Below are positions 19,357 through 27,741 of a DNA stretch of 64,000 nt, piece by piece. Position 1 is the stretch's first letter; each line of letters starts with the position of its first letter. The notes under the pieces are model-generated. The model worked only from the letters and a program-made list of their open reading frames with translations, was not told where the DNA came from and ran no database searches. The translations under genes and the position numbers were made by a program. This DNA is from FEN-1297 sp964530445 (GTDB lineage: Bacteria; Bacteroidota; Ignavibacteria; Ignavibacteriales; Ignavibacteriaceae): the NCBI GenBank assembly GCA_964530445.1, contig CAZHBJ010000001.1:1-64000 (forward strand), read 5' to 3'.

Positions 19357-19887
19357 TTAAAACATTTGCAAGCAATTTAAGAAATTTTTATAAAAGATTT
19401 CAGGATTATTCTCCGAATTAGCAACCTGAAGATTATAATACATATCCGAGTTCTTTTTTTTGAACCCGATTCTTACCTGAGATTGAACAAGATTTGCTGC
19501 CAGACTGTTAAATAAATCTTCTTCTTTGCTTAAATCGAGTACAGCACTGAACTGCTGCTCTTTTAACCTTTGTTCAAATTTTTTGTTCGGTAAATTTAAT
19601 TTGGATATATCGGCTATTCCGTAATCGATAATTCCCTGGCGATATTTTTGAGGTAAAGTATTTACTCTATAATCATGCGTTAATAAAGTTATTATTTTAC
19701 CCTCATCAGCCAGAGTTTTAAGTACATTTAGTGCATAATAAAAATGACTTTCGTTTTCGGGCATAAGAACTAAAAACTGAGGCGTATCACTGTACAAATT
19801 TTTAAATGATTGCCTGCTAATACGAAGATGTTTTAATTTTCGAATGACAATAGTATGAATAATTTTATTTTTAATAGTTTTAAACAT
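19357..19887 (-). CDS. Small protein resembling the N-terminal half of glycosyltransferase family 9
   Basis: A 176-residue protein that I do not confidently recognise. The pattern FLVLMPENESHFYYALNVL, then a strand ITLLTHDY, then FSAVLDLSKEEDLFNSLAA and VRIGFKKK, resembles the N-terminal Rossmann half of ADP-heptose:LPS heptosyltransferases or of short DUF6913-like proteins from Bacteroidota. There is no C-terminal donor-binding half, so it is unlikely to be an active GT9 enzyme alone. It lies between ligA (11 bases) and the STAS gene (9 bases) with the same orientation. Confidence 0.55.
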   Translation of the reverse strand: MFKTIKNKIIHTIVIRKLKHLRISRQSFKNLYSDTPQFLVLMPENESHFYYALNVLKTLADEGKIITLLTHDYRVNTLPQKYRQGIIDYGIADISKLNLPNKKFEQRLKEQQFSAVLDLSKEEDLFNSLAANLVQSQVRIGFKKKNSDMYYNLQVANSENNPEIFYKNFLNCLQMF

Positions 19888-19898
19888 AAAAAGTTTGG

Positions 19899-21914
19899 CT
19901 AATCCAAATATTTAAGAAATTCTTCTTCCGTTAATATTCTTACTCCGAGTGATTTTGCCTTATCCAGCTTTGAGCCTGCACTTTCGCCGGCTAAAACAAA
20001 GTCAGTTTTTTTACTAACACTGGAGGTTACCTTCCCTCCTAATGCAAGAATTCTTTCGCTTGCTTCTTCCCGGGAAAATTTTGAAAGAGTTCCCGTTAAA
20101 ACAAATGTCTTATCTGTAAAGAAAGAAACGATATCTTTCGTTTTCCCAGATTTAAAATTGAGTCCGTGATCTTTAAGTCTTGAAACAATATTTACGTTTT
20201 CCTTATTAGCAAAAAATTTTTTTACACTGCTGCTGATGCTAGGTCCGATTTCGCGAACTTCAGATATTTCTTCTTCCGAAGCATTCATCAAGCTTTCAAT
20301 AGAATTGAAGTGAGCGGTTAGCTTTCTTGCAGCCCCCGCGCCGACGTAACGTATTCCCAAGGCAAACAGTACCTTTGCGAAAGGCTGCTTCTTACTTTCT
20401 TCAATCGCATTGAGCAGGTTGTCTATGCTTTTTTCTCCCAATCTTTCAACTAAAATTAATTTATCTCTTTTATTTTTAAGATCATAAATATCGGCATAAG
20501 TATTTAAAAAACCGTTATCGACAAAAAGATCTATCAATGCTTCACCCAATCCTTCGATATCCATTGCTCCGCGTGCTGCAAAATGTTCCAGCCTTCCTTT
20601 TATTTGCGCAGGGCATTCGGTGTTTTCACAATAATAAGCTACTTCATTTTCCGGCTTAAACAACGGAGTGCCGCAAACCGGACATTTATCCGGAGGTAAA
20701 GTTATTTTACTATTCTTCTTTCTTTCATTTAAAACGACCGCCACAACTTTGGGAATAACATCTCCGCCTTTTTCAATAATAACTTTATCACCTGTTCTTA
20801 TGTCTTTCCTTTTTATTTCATCCATATTATGTAACGTCGCTCTACTTATTGTAGAGCCGGAAAGAAAAACCGGATCCAGTTCTGCAACTGGAGTTATTGT
20901 GCCTGTACGCCCGACCTGCCATGTTATTTTATTTATTATTGTAAATGCCTGCTTTGCTTTAAACTTAAACGCAACAGCCCAGCGAGGGGACTTTGCTATG
21001 CTTCCTAAAATTTTTTGCTGTCTTATCGAGTTTACTTTTATTACAGCTCCGTCAATTTCATATTCAAGCGAATCTCTTTTCTCTTCTAGTTTATGACATG
21101 CTTTAAGAACTTCATTTATATTTTTACAAAGTTTATACTCCCGGTTAACATTAAAGCCAAGCGTTTTAAGCATTTGAAGATTTTCAATTTGTGTTTCAAA
21201 CTCTTCTTCGTTGCTTACAAGCATATAAAGAAAAATATTTAACGGCCGCTTTGCAACTGTTTTCGGATCCTGCATTTTTAAAGTACCTGCAGCGGAATTT
21301 CTTGGATTGGCAAAAAGCTTTTCTCCCTGTTCTTCTCTTTCCTTATTAAGCCGCAGGAAGTCCTTTACCTTCATAAAAATTTCGCCGCGGGCTTCAAAAT
21401 CTTTAAGCTTATATTGTGTTGAATTAAGCTTCTTAAGTTTTAACGGAACTGATTTAATAGTTTTTGCATTAACCGTTATTTCCTCACCGGTAGTTCCGTC
21501 TCCTCGTGTAGCGGCAGTTTTAAGATATCCGTCAACATAATTCAGACTTACAGATGCACCGTCAATTTTAGGCTCAACCACATATTCAACAATTTCATTC
21601 TCGGGTAAAAGACCTCTTATTCTTTTATCGAACTCCAAAAGTTCTTCCTCGCTATAAGTATTGGCAAGACTTAGCATTGGGACTTTGTGAGTTACAGGTT
21701 TAAAATCTTTTGTTAAATCTTTTCCAACCCTTTGTGTAGGGGAATCAGGAGTTATTAACTGAGGATTTTCCGTTTCGAGTTTTTCAAGCTCTTTTATTAA
21801 GTTGTCGTATTCTTTATCGCTAACCGAAGGTTCTGCAAGAACATAATATTTATAATCATGTTCTCTAATGAGTTCCCTTAATTGTTCAATCCTTTTTTCT
21901 AATTTAGTTGCCAT
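19899..21914 (-). CDS. ligA: NAD-dependent DNA ligase LigA
   Basis: A 671-residue protein of standard LigA length, sealing nicks in replication and repair with NAD. The order is the Ia domain with YYVLAEPSVSDKEYD, the adenylation domain with the KxDG motif (VEPKIDGAS, Lys near residue 118), the OB fold, a four-Cys zinc finger (CPVC then CENTECPA), the HhH region (IEGLGEALID; ALGIRYVG), and a C-terminal BRCT domain starting near FVLTGTLSKF. All expected domains are intact. Its ATG directly abuts the stop of the RodZ-like gene. Confidence 0.97.
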   Translation of the reverse strand: MATKLEKRIEQLRELIREHDYKYYVLAEPSVSDKEYDNLIKELEKLETENPQLITPDSPTQRVGKDLTKDFKPVTHKVPMLSLANTYSEEELLEFDKRIRGLLPENEIVEYVVEPKIDGASVSLNYVDGYLKTAATRGDGTTGEEITVNAKTIKSVPLKLKKLNSTQYKLKDFEARGEIFMKVKDFLRLNKEREEQGEKLFANPRNSAAGTLKMQDPKTVAKRPLNIFLYMLVSNEEEFETQIENLQMLKTLGFNVNREYKLCKNINEVLKACHKLEEKRDSLEYEIDGAVIKVNSIRQQKILGSIAKSPRWAVAFKFKAKQAFTIINKITWQVGRTGTITPVAELDPVFLSGSTISRATLHNMDEIKRKDIRTGDKVIIEKGGDVIPKVVAVVLNERKKNSKITLPPDKCPVCGTPLFKPENEVAYYCENTECPAQIKGRLEHFAARGAMDIEGLGEALIDLFVDNGFLNTYADIYDLKNKRDKLILVERLGEKSIDNLLNAIEESKKQPFAKVLFALGIRYVGAGAARKLTAHFNSIESLMNASEEEISEVREIGPSISSSVKKFFANKENVNIVSRLKDHGLNFKSGKTKDIVSFFTDKTFVLTGTLSKFSREEASERILALGGKVTSSVSKKTDFVLAGESAGSKLDKAKSLGVRILTEEEFLKYLD

Positions 21915-22793
21915 TCACTGTTGCAAAAGAGATGGTGGGTTTTCCAAATATTTTATACCGGAACTGTCTATATAAACATATTTAACTTGATTTATTTTAC
22001 CTGCAAAATTTAACGGTTTATTATTTAAAAAGAAGCGCATAACACCGGCATTGCCGATTATCAAATTAAAATTGCTTTTTGCCTTAAGCACTTTTTCGGA
22101 ATTCGGGAAAAAAGTATATTCAATAACTTTTGTTCCGTCCAATAAAATTTTCACCCATGAAGTATCCGAAGTTTCAACACGCAGTGAAAGGCTGTCCGAA
22201 ACAGTAGCCGGTTCAGTTGTCGCGGCAGCAGGTTTTTTCGTTTCTTCAACATAACGTTTTGTGTTTTCTTTCCTTACTTCATTATAAGGCTTTTCTTTTA
22301 CAATTATTTCGGAACCTCCGCTAAAAAATGCAAAATAAATAATTAAAACTATTGCAATTGCACCGCCGATTAAAACAGCAAGTCGTATCTTTTGCGCATT
22401 TGCATTTATAGGTGTTGGACTTTTTTTACTAACGGAATTATCCACGAATTCATAAGGTGCAGGTTTGGGAATATCTTCCGCCGAAGGTTTCGGTTCTTCC
22501 GTTTCCGGTTTAGGCTTTTTGGTTTCTTCTTCTATATCGCCGTTTTCATCGTAGTTTTTGTTTTTCTTTGCCGCTTCATATTTTTTTAAAGTTATATCAA
22601 CATCCAGGCCCACAAGTCTTGCATATTCCTTGATAAATGCTTTGATATAAAGATCGGGTAAGAAACTAAAATTACCCTTTTCCATATATTCGAGAAATTT
22701 TAAATCGATGCGGGTTTTAGACGCAATATGCTGCAGCGTAAGCTGATTTTTCGAGCGTGCTTCCTTTAATTCTTCGGCAAATTTAGTAAACAT
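21915..22793 (-). CDS. RodZ-like helix-turn-helix membrane protein
   Basis: A 292-residue protein with an N-terminal HTH_25-type cytoplasmic domain (residues 1-72, phrase LTLQHIASKTRIDLKFLEYME). A charged Lys/Glu/Pro linker (about 75-125), one transmembrane helix (about 137-157) and an extracytoplasmic DUF4115-type beta domain (about 195-290) follow. This is the architecture of RodZ, which links MreB to the elongation machinery. In many annotations such proteins are called helix-turn-helix domain proteins. The gene directly precedes ligA and follows rsmB by 77 bases. Confidence 0.82.
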   Translation of the reverse strand: MFTKFAEELKEARSKNQLTLQHIASKTRIDLKFLEYMEKGNFSFLPDLYIKAFIKEYARLVGLDVDITLKKYEAAKKNKNYDENGDIEEETKKPKPETEEPKPSAEDIPKPAPYEFVDNSVSKKSPTPINANAQKIRLAVLIGGAIAIVLIIYFAFFSGGSEIIVKEKPYNEVRKENTKRYVEETKKPAAATTEPATVSDSLSLRVETSDTSWVKILLDGTKVIEYTFFPNSEKVLKAKSNFNLIIGNAGVMRFFLNNKPLNFAGKINQVKYVYIDSSGIKYLENPPSLLQQ

Positions 22794-22870
22794 AATACTA
22801 TTCGGTATAAATTATTTTATAATATTAATTGATTTCTATTTTAACAGTATTATTTAAAAGTATACAAATT

Positions 22871-24235
22871 TTATTGAATTTTTATAAGCTTCGCAGAAAA
22901 TGCCCCGTCCATATGATGAATATGAGGCAAAGTTTGTATGCATCCATTCTCGTCAACTAATTCATGTGAAAAAATTTCAGCTGCATTTTGAAGCTTAAAT
23001 TCCGGGTGATTACCTAAAAACTTTTTAACAATCTCACCGTTTTCTTCCGGTTCAATTGAGCAAGTACTATACACAACTATTCCGTTTTCTTTAACAAGAG
23101 CTGCAGCTTTTTCCAATAAATTATATTGAAGTTCGGTAATTCTTTTTAAATCCAGTAGATCTTTTTTCCACTTAATATCCGGTTTTTTAGAAAGAGTTCC
23201 TGAACCCAAACACGGTACATCGGCTAGAATTCTATCAAACTTATCTCCTTCATATTCAAGAGCATTTATTTCTTTGGTTTTAACACAATGAATTCCAAGC
23301 CGTTCCATATTTTTCCGCATTATTTTTAAACGGCTTTCGTATCTGTCAAGCGCAATTATTTCGCCTTTATCTTGAATTAAACCGGCAATGTAAGCGGTTT
23401 TTCCGCCGGGAGCTGCGCATAAATCAAGTATTTTCATACCCGGTTTGGCTTCAAGAAGACTGCATGCAAGTCCGGCACTTTCATCTTGAATGTTAAAATA
23501 ACCCTGCGTAAAATATTCCCAGGCGGTTATATTGGTAAGATTTTGAAGCTGAAAAAATTCAGGCAGATAACGCCCGTTATTAAATCTCAGATTAACGGAA
23601 TTTAAAAGTTCTTTAAATTGCTGCGGATTTGTTTTAAGCGCATTTATCTTTAATGTTAAATACGGCTTTTCATTATTAGCTGCTAATAATTCTTCCGTGC
23701 CTTTCCTATCGAATCTAGCCAGGTATCTTTTAACCATCCATGACGGATGAGAGTAATAAGCACTTAAGTAACCGGGTAAATCTTCATCCGGATCGGGGTA
23801 TCTTATGCTTGTTTTGTTTCTTATAATATTTCTTAAGATGGCATTTGTAAGATCGGCGGGTTTTTGGCCCTGTAATTTTTTTACAAACTCTACCGCTTCA
23901 TTTACAACAGCATGATCGGGAACTCTGTCTAAAAACATTATCTGATAGAGTGCAACTCTAAGACCGTTTTTTAAATTAGGAATTGCTTTTGAAAATTGCC
24001 CTTTATAAAATCCGTTTAAAATCCAGTCTAATCTTCCCATCCACCTTATAACGCCGTGAACTATTTCATATAAAAGAGCTTTATCCTGTCCGTTTAGTTC
24101 GGTATCGCGCATTTCATTATCGAGCAGCTTTTCAAGATATGCATCCGTTCTCTCAACTCTGTTAAGAATTTTAACGGCTAACCCTCTTACGCCTTCGTAT
24201 AAATTTTGAATTGTATGTTCTTCTAATTGTGTCAT
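22871..24235 (-). CDS. rsmB: 16S rRNA (cytosine-5) methyltransferase RsmB
   Basis: A 454-residue protein with an N-terminal NusB-like RNA-binding domain (about 15-155) and a C-terminal NOL1/NOP2/Sun methyltransferase domain. The SAM-binding motif is ILDLCAAPGGKT near residue 265. The two catalytic cysteines are in DVPCLGSGT and STCSIEPEENG. This matches RsmB, which methylates C967 of 16S rRNA. It starts just after the stop of the GlmU-like gene (4 bases between) and so is probably co-transcribed with it. Confidence 0.93.
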   Translation of the reverse strand: MTQLEEHTIQNLYEGVRGLAVKILNRVERTDAYLEKLLDNEMRDTELNGQDKALLYEIVHGVIRWMGRLDWILNGFYKGQFSKAIPNLKNGLRVALYQIMFLDRVPDHAVVNEAVEFVKKLQGQKPADLTNAILRNIIRNKTSIRYPDPDEDLPGYLSAYYSHPSWMVKRYLARFDRKGTEELLAANNEKPYLTLKINALKTNPQQFKELLNSVNLRFNNGRYLPEFFQLQNLTNITAWEYFTQGYFNIQDESAGLACSLLEAKPGMKILDLCAAPGGKTAYIAGLIQDKGEIIALDRYESRLKIMRKNMERLGIHCVKTKEINALEYEGDKFDRILADVPCLGSGTLSKKPDIKWKKDLLDLKRITELQYNLLEKAAALVKENGIVVYSTCSIEPEENGEIVKKFLGNHPEFKLQNAAEIFSHELVDENGCIQTLPHIHHMDGAFSAKLIKIQ

Positions 24236-24239
24236 AATC

Positions 24240-25499
24240 TCAATAAGGGTAGCCCCGTTTTCTCCTTTCTTTCTTGGTTAAATCAAAAATCTTTCTAAAC
24301 AATTTTTCTTCCGGTTCGTGCATATCTTTATTTCTTCTTTTCATAACTCTTTTTGCTGTTTCAATGCTTCTTTCAATATCGTATGTGGTAACCGCATCGC
24401 TTCCGCCCCAGGAAAAAGAGGGAATATACTTTCCGGGAAAACCCGCTCCGAATATGTTGCAGGAAAAGCCGACGGTAGTGCCGGTGTTGAACATTGTATT
24501 TATTGCTGTTTTTGAGTGATCTCCCATAATAACACCGAGGAACTGGGAACCGCTGTTAACAACCTCGCCGTTAACATAAGCTTTTACTGTACCGTAATTA
24601 TTTTTTAAGTCGCTGCAGTTTGTATCAGCACCCAGGTTTACCCAGCTGCCGAGATAAGCGTGTCCGATGAATCCCGAATGCTGTTTATTTGAGTATGGAA
24701 GAATAATTGAATCTTCAACTTCGCCGCCGACTTTTGAAACCTTCCCGATACTTACGTTTTCAAAAATTCTTGCACAGCTTTTAATTTGCGCCTTTTCGCC
24801 AAGATAAACAGGACCTTCTACAACGGCATTAGGAAATACAACGGCATTTTTATCAATAAAAATAGGGCCTGCGGAGGCATCCAGCACAGCTCCGGATTTA
24901 ATTTCCGCACCTTCTTCTATAACGATGTTTTCTTTTTCTATAAGATGAGCGCCTTCAAAAATTTTTCCGCCCATTTTATCTTTTTTATTTGAAGTCAGAT
25001 ATTTGAAATCATTTAAGAGTTCATTACCGTTATTATTAATTAGATCCCATATATAATCAATAGTTTTAATTTCAACTTTTTCAACAGGCAGCCCGTTAAA
25101 AATTCCTTCGCTTAACAACTCATAAAGGTGGTTTTTAACTTCCTTCAGGTTTTCACCTGAAACACGTGCGGCAATAAAAGAATCGCCGCTGAAATATATT
25201 TTATCTCCTTTGTCTTTTATCGGAATAATTTCGGAAAGATTTGGAGGGGCTAAAATATTTCCGCTGATGAACAGGCATTCGTTATCATCTATATTATTTA
25301 TTTCAATACCGGGATTCTGGATTCTTAAAAGGGAAGTTAAATACGAACGGCAGTGAAGTGAGTATTTTACACCCGGGTATGATCTTAATATCTTCTCTCT
25401 CAAAGTGCTGATACCGCAAACCAGATCGTAAGCAGGCCTTGAAAAACTTAACGGTTCCAGCCTTTCGTAATTTATACCTTCAAAAATGCAGACTTGCAT
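24240..25499 (-). CDS. Alternative GlmU family sugar nucleotidyltransferase/acetyltransferase-like protein
   Basis: From the ATG at 25499 the protein has 419 residues; an upstream in-frame ATG at 25568 would add a 23-residue basic tail that is not family-like, so I prefer the inner start (MQVCIFEG). The N-terminal half resembles a nucleotidyltransferase fold but lacks the classical GxGTRM loop. The C-terminal half has left-handed beta-helix hexapeptides (AEIKSGAVLDAS, AVVFPNAVVEGP, GSWVNLGADT). The phrase LSFSRPAYDLVCGISTLREK is typical of the alternative GlmU family found in Bacteroidota and Chlorobiota, proposed to make UDP-N-acetylglucosamine. Enzymatic activity is inferred only. Confidence 0.8.
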   Translation of the reverse strand: MQVCIFEGINYERLEPLSFSRPAYDLVCGISTLREKILRSYPGVKYSLHCRSYLTSLLRIQNPGIEINNIDDNECLFISGNILAPPNLSEIIPIKDKGDKIYFSGDSFIAARVSGENLKEVKNHLYELLSEGIFNGLPVEKVEIKTIDYIWDLINNNGNELLNDFKYLTSNKKDKMGGKIFEGAHLIEKENIVIEEGAEIKSGAVLDASAGPIFIDKNAVVFPNAVVEGPVYLGEKAQIKSCARIFENVSIGKVSKVGGEVEDSIILPYSNKQHSGFIGHAYLGSWVNLGADTNCSDLKNNYGTVKAYVNGEVVNSGSQFLGVIMGDHSKTAINTMFNTGTTVGFSCNIFGAGFPGKYIPSFSWGGSDAVTTYDIERSIETAKRVMKRRNKDMHEPEEKLFRKIFDLTKKERRKRGYPY

Positions 25500-25575
25500 A
25501 TAAGTTTTTTTAAAGTGAAAAAATTTATCAAATAATTTAATATTTTTTATGGTAAGAATCTTTACCAACCGAACA

Positions 25576-25752
25576 GGTAGTGTCCTAATCTGCTGAAATT
25601 AATAACGAATAAGTCATCCCTCGACCCTGCCTCTACCCGTCGGTAGACAGGTGCCGGTATGCAAGTCCGCTCGGGATGACAATTTGAATACATTTATCAT
25701 GGTGAGCGAAGTCGAACCATGAATTATAAAAGCAAATTAGAACACCACTACC
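25576..25752. repeat. MITE-like element with imperfect terminal inverted repeats and internal palindromes
   Basis: The left end GGTAGTGTCCTAATCTGCT (25576-25594) and the right end (25731-25752), read on the other strand as GGTAGTGGTGTTCTAATTTG and on, form imperfect inverted repeats of about 20 bases. Inside are GTCATCCC (25613-25620) paired with GGGATGAC (25673-25680), and CATGGT (25698-25703) paired with ACCATG (25716-25721). The base composition is richer in GC than the surroundings, and no open reading frame is present. This looks like a non-autonomous mobile element or an interspersed palindromic repeat. No target-site duplication could be firmly identified. Confidence 0.55.
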
Positions 25753-25792
25753 AAACAGCATTCGAAAGAAGAATCTTGGTTTAAGTTATGCC

Positions 25793-25823
25793 AATTAAAA
25801 AAGCCAGGTTTTTGCCTGGCTTT
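25793..25823 (-). terminator. Rho-independent terminator of rpmE2
   Basis: On the minus strand AAAGCCAGG, a 6-base loop and CCTGGCTTTTTT form a 9-bp stem followed by a T run, about 29 bases after the rpmE2 stop. Confidence 0.85.
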
Positions 25824-25851
25824 AATAAACTTTTATAAGGTTTTAACTTAA

Positions 25852-26109
25852 TTAAGATGCTGTATTCTTTTTAGCATATTTACGTTTGAATTTCTCAACT
25901 CTTCCGGCAGTATCAAGCAGTTTTTGTTTCCCGGTAAAAAACGGATGGGAACCGCTTGAGATTTCAAGCTTAACCAACGGATAAGTATTGCCGTCTTCCC
26001 ATACAATCGTGTCGCTTGTGTTTATTGTTGAACGTGTTAAAATTGCAAAATCACAAGATGCATCTTGAAAAACTACCGGTCTGTAATTAGGGTGAATACC
26101 TTTTTTCAT
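25852..26109 (-). CDS. rpmE2: Ribosomal protein bL31, type B (zinc-independent)
   Basis: An 85-residue protein beginning MKKGIHPNYRPVVF, with SGSHPFFTGKQ and a basic tail typical of L31 in the large ribosomal subunit. It has a single Cys (DASCDF) rather than the CxxC pairs of zinc-binding L31, so it is the type B form often used under zinc limitation. No Zur-like operator was recognised upstream, so this may be the only L31 rather than a stress copy. It is followed by a clear terminator and appears to be transcribed alone. Confidence 0.95.
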   Translation of the reverse strand: MKKGIHPNYRPVVFQDASCDFAILTRSTINTSDTIVWEDGNTYPLVKLEISSGSHPFFTGKQKLLDTAGRVEKFKRKYAKKNTAS

Positions 26110-26215
26110 ATAACTAACCTAACAATTTTAATTTCTTATCAAAAAATAGACATCAAATATAGAAAAGTATGAGGATAATTTCAAAATAATAATTCCATCT
26201 TAATAGGGCAAAATC

Positions 26216-26848
26216 TTACTTTTTCCCTCTATTATATGATTTTTCCATATTTTCTTTTAGAATAGCAACTTCTTGCCGCTGCGCCTTATCTAAATAAACC
26301 TGCTTAAAATTAAGCCCGGTTTTTATATCCGACTTGGTTAAGTTAAGATACGCCGAATGAAATCCATCAGTGGAATTATTCTGACTTTTATCCCGGGAAT
26401 TAACTTCATTTTGTGAAATATTGTTTTTGGAATCCGGACTGCTTTGTAATTTAGCTGCTGCTTTTTGGTCCGTGGAATTTCCATTTAACTCTTTTTTTGC
26501 TAAATCTTCTACAGACTTAGTAACATTATCGTTGCTGGCAATTACATCTTCTCTTAACCGCGGTTTTATGGAAAAGGGATCTGCCTGCTGTGTGGGCTGT
26601 GTTTTAATCATAAAAATTACAATTACTGCAACTGCAATAACGGTTAAAGAAGGGATAAGTTTTTTTCTTACGAAAACATTAACCGGTTTGTTTCTCACGG
26701 AATCATATTTTCCGGAGTTTATTTTTCTAAATAAATCCGCTTCAAAATTTTCCGGTGCATCAATATTTTTAAGCCGTTTTAATTTTTCGGTTACATCACC
26801 GAAAAGATTTCCCTCTTCTTCCGGCTGTTTCATATCCTTATTATTCAT
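26216..26848 (-). CDS. Putative anti-sigma factor, single-pass membrane protein
   Basis: A 210-residue protein with a cytoplasmic N-terminal part (about 1-68), one transmembrane helix (about 70-86, LIPSLTVIAVAVIVIF), and a polar, Ser/Asn/Lys-rich extracytoplasmic tail. It starts inside the end of the ECF sigma factor gene (8-base overlap), the usual arrangement for a cognate anti-sigma factor. The N-terminal phrase NIDAPENFEADLFRKI is similar in style to anti-sigma N-termini, but there is no ZAS zinc motif. The call depends mainly on context. Confidence 0.65.
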   Translation of the reverse strand: MNNKDMKQPEEEGNLFGDVTEKLKRLKNIDAPENFEADLFRKINSGKYDSVRNKPVNVFVRKKLIPSLTVIAVAVIVIFMIKTQPTQQADPFSIKPRLREDVIASNDNVTKSVEDLAKKELNGNSTDQKAAAKLQSSPDSKNNISQNEVNSRDKSQNNSTDGFHSAYLNLTKSDIKTGLNFKQVYLDKAQRQEVAILKENMEKSYNRGKK

Positions 26849-27428
26849 TGTAAATATCCTTTAACAATTTTTGCAGTTGCGCCCTGCCTCGGTTTATACG
26901 CGATTTTACAGTTCCTATTGTTAATCCTTTTATTTCAGCAATTTCTTCATAAGATAAGCCTTGAATATCTCTAAGTATTAAGACTTCCCTATAAACCTGC
27001 GTAACTTTTAAAAGAGCTTTTTGAATCATTTTATCCTTCATTTCACTGTCGGCAGCAACATCCGGTCTGTATCTTTCATCAGGAATATCAAAAGTCTCTT
27101 TATTTTCGCCGTAAGAGTTAATGGAAAAGAAATTTCTTCTTTTTCTCCTTCTATACTCTGTTTTGGCCAAATTACCGGCAATAGTATAAATCCATGTGGA
27201 AAATTTAGCAATAGACGTATAAGAGTTTTTGTATCTATAAACTTTTATAAAAGTCTCCTGAACCACATCCAAACATATTTCGTAATCGCCTAAAAATCTA
27301 TACACAAAATTAACCAGCGGGTTTTTATACCTTTGTACTAAAATTTCAAACGCCTGTTCCGTATCGTTTTGCTGGAACTCAAGAATCAGTTCTTCATCGC
27401 TTAATTCGTTTAAATTTTTTTCGGTCAA
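26841..27428 (-). CDS. ECF (sigma-70 family) RNA polymerase sigma factor
   Basis: A 195-residue protein with region 2 (about 25-95, including DVVQETFIKVYRY and FSTWIYTIAGNLAK) and region 4 (about 135-190, including LRDIQGLSYEEIAEIKGLTIGTVKSRINRGR). There is no region 1 or 3, as expected of an ECF or RpoE-like factor. The only in-frame start is TTG at 27426-27428, since a stop codon lies a few codons upstream and no ATG intervenes. It is encoded with a putative membrane anti-sigma factor, so it likely answers an envelope signal. Confidence 0.92.
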   Translation of the reverse strand: MTEKNLNELSDEELILEFQQNDTEQAFEILVQRYKNPLVNFVYRFLGDYEICLDVVQETFIKVYRYKNSYTSIAKFSTWIYTIAGNLAKTEYRRRKRRNFFSINSYGENKETFDIPDERYRPDVAADSEMKDKMIQKALLKVTQVYREVLILRDIQGLSYEEIAEIKGLTIGTVKSRINRGRAQLQKLLKDIYNE

Positions 27429-27741
27429 CTGTTTTATACTTTATTTGATTTGAAATGTTTCCAAAAACACATTAAAAGTTAAATAAAAATCAATAAAGAT
27501 TGAAAGGAGATAGAGCCTATTATAATATAAATTCTAACTTAACCGGTTATTTGAATTTATTTCATAACTATTAAACTGTTAAAACAGTTAAAATATATAC
27601 AGTTGTTTTTATTAAAACCGGGATTAATCCCGGCGTTAGTAATATAAAAACTCACATTGTAACCGTTTTTCCAAAGGAGTCCTTCGGACAACGGTTTTGA
27701 TATTAATTTCGAAGAACAATCTAACTTAGTATTACTTACTT
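27429..27741. other. Intergenic region between holA and the sigma factor gene, with palindromes
   Basis: These 313 bases carry no gene. They contain a perfect 16-base palindrome (27618-27633) and a hairpin-forming block (27661-27696). The promoter of the sigma factor operon is expected near 27430-27520, but I cannot define it. Confidence 0.6.
27618..27696. repeat. Palindromic sequences downstream of holA (terminator or interspersed repeat)
   Basis: CCGGGATTAATCCCGG (27618-27633) is a perfect palindrome. AACCGTT (27661-27667) pairs with AACGGTT (27690-27696) around two alternative inner palindromes, AAGGAGTCCTT (27674-27684) and GTCCTTCGGAC (27679-27689). Neither is followed by a long T run on the minus strand, so an intergenic repeat family is as likely as a terminator for holA. 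Confidence 0.5.

Larger units (their letters stand above)
25500..25851. other. Intergenic stretch between rpmE2 and the GlmU-like gene
   Basis: This stretch of about 350 bases holds no credible gene. It contains an inverted-repeat element (25576-25752) and the terminator of rpmE2 (25793-25823). The promoter of the GlmU-like operon should lie in 25500-25575, but no clear consensus is visible. Confidence 0.6.

Noticed and set aside
26421..26864. 147-codon plus-strand frame over the putative anti-sigma gene
   Set aside because: Antisense to a coupled sigma/anti-sigma pair; no signal of its own.
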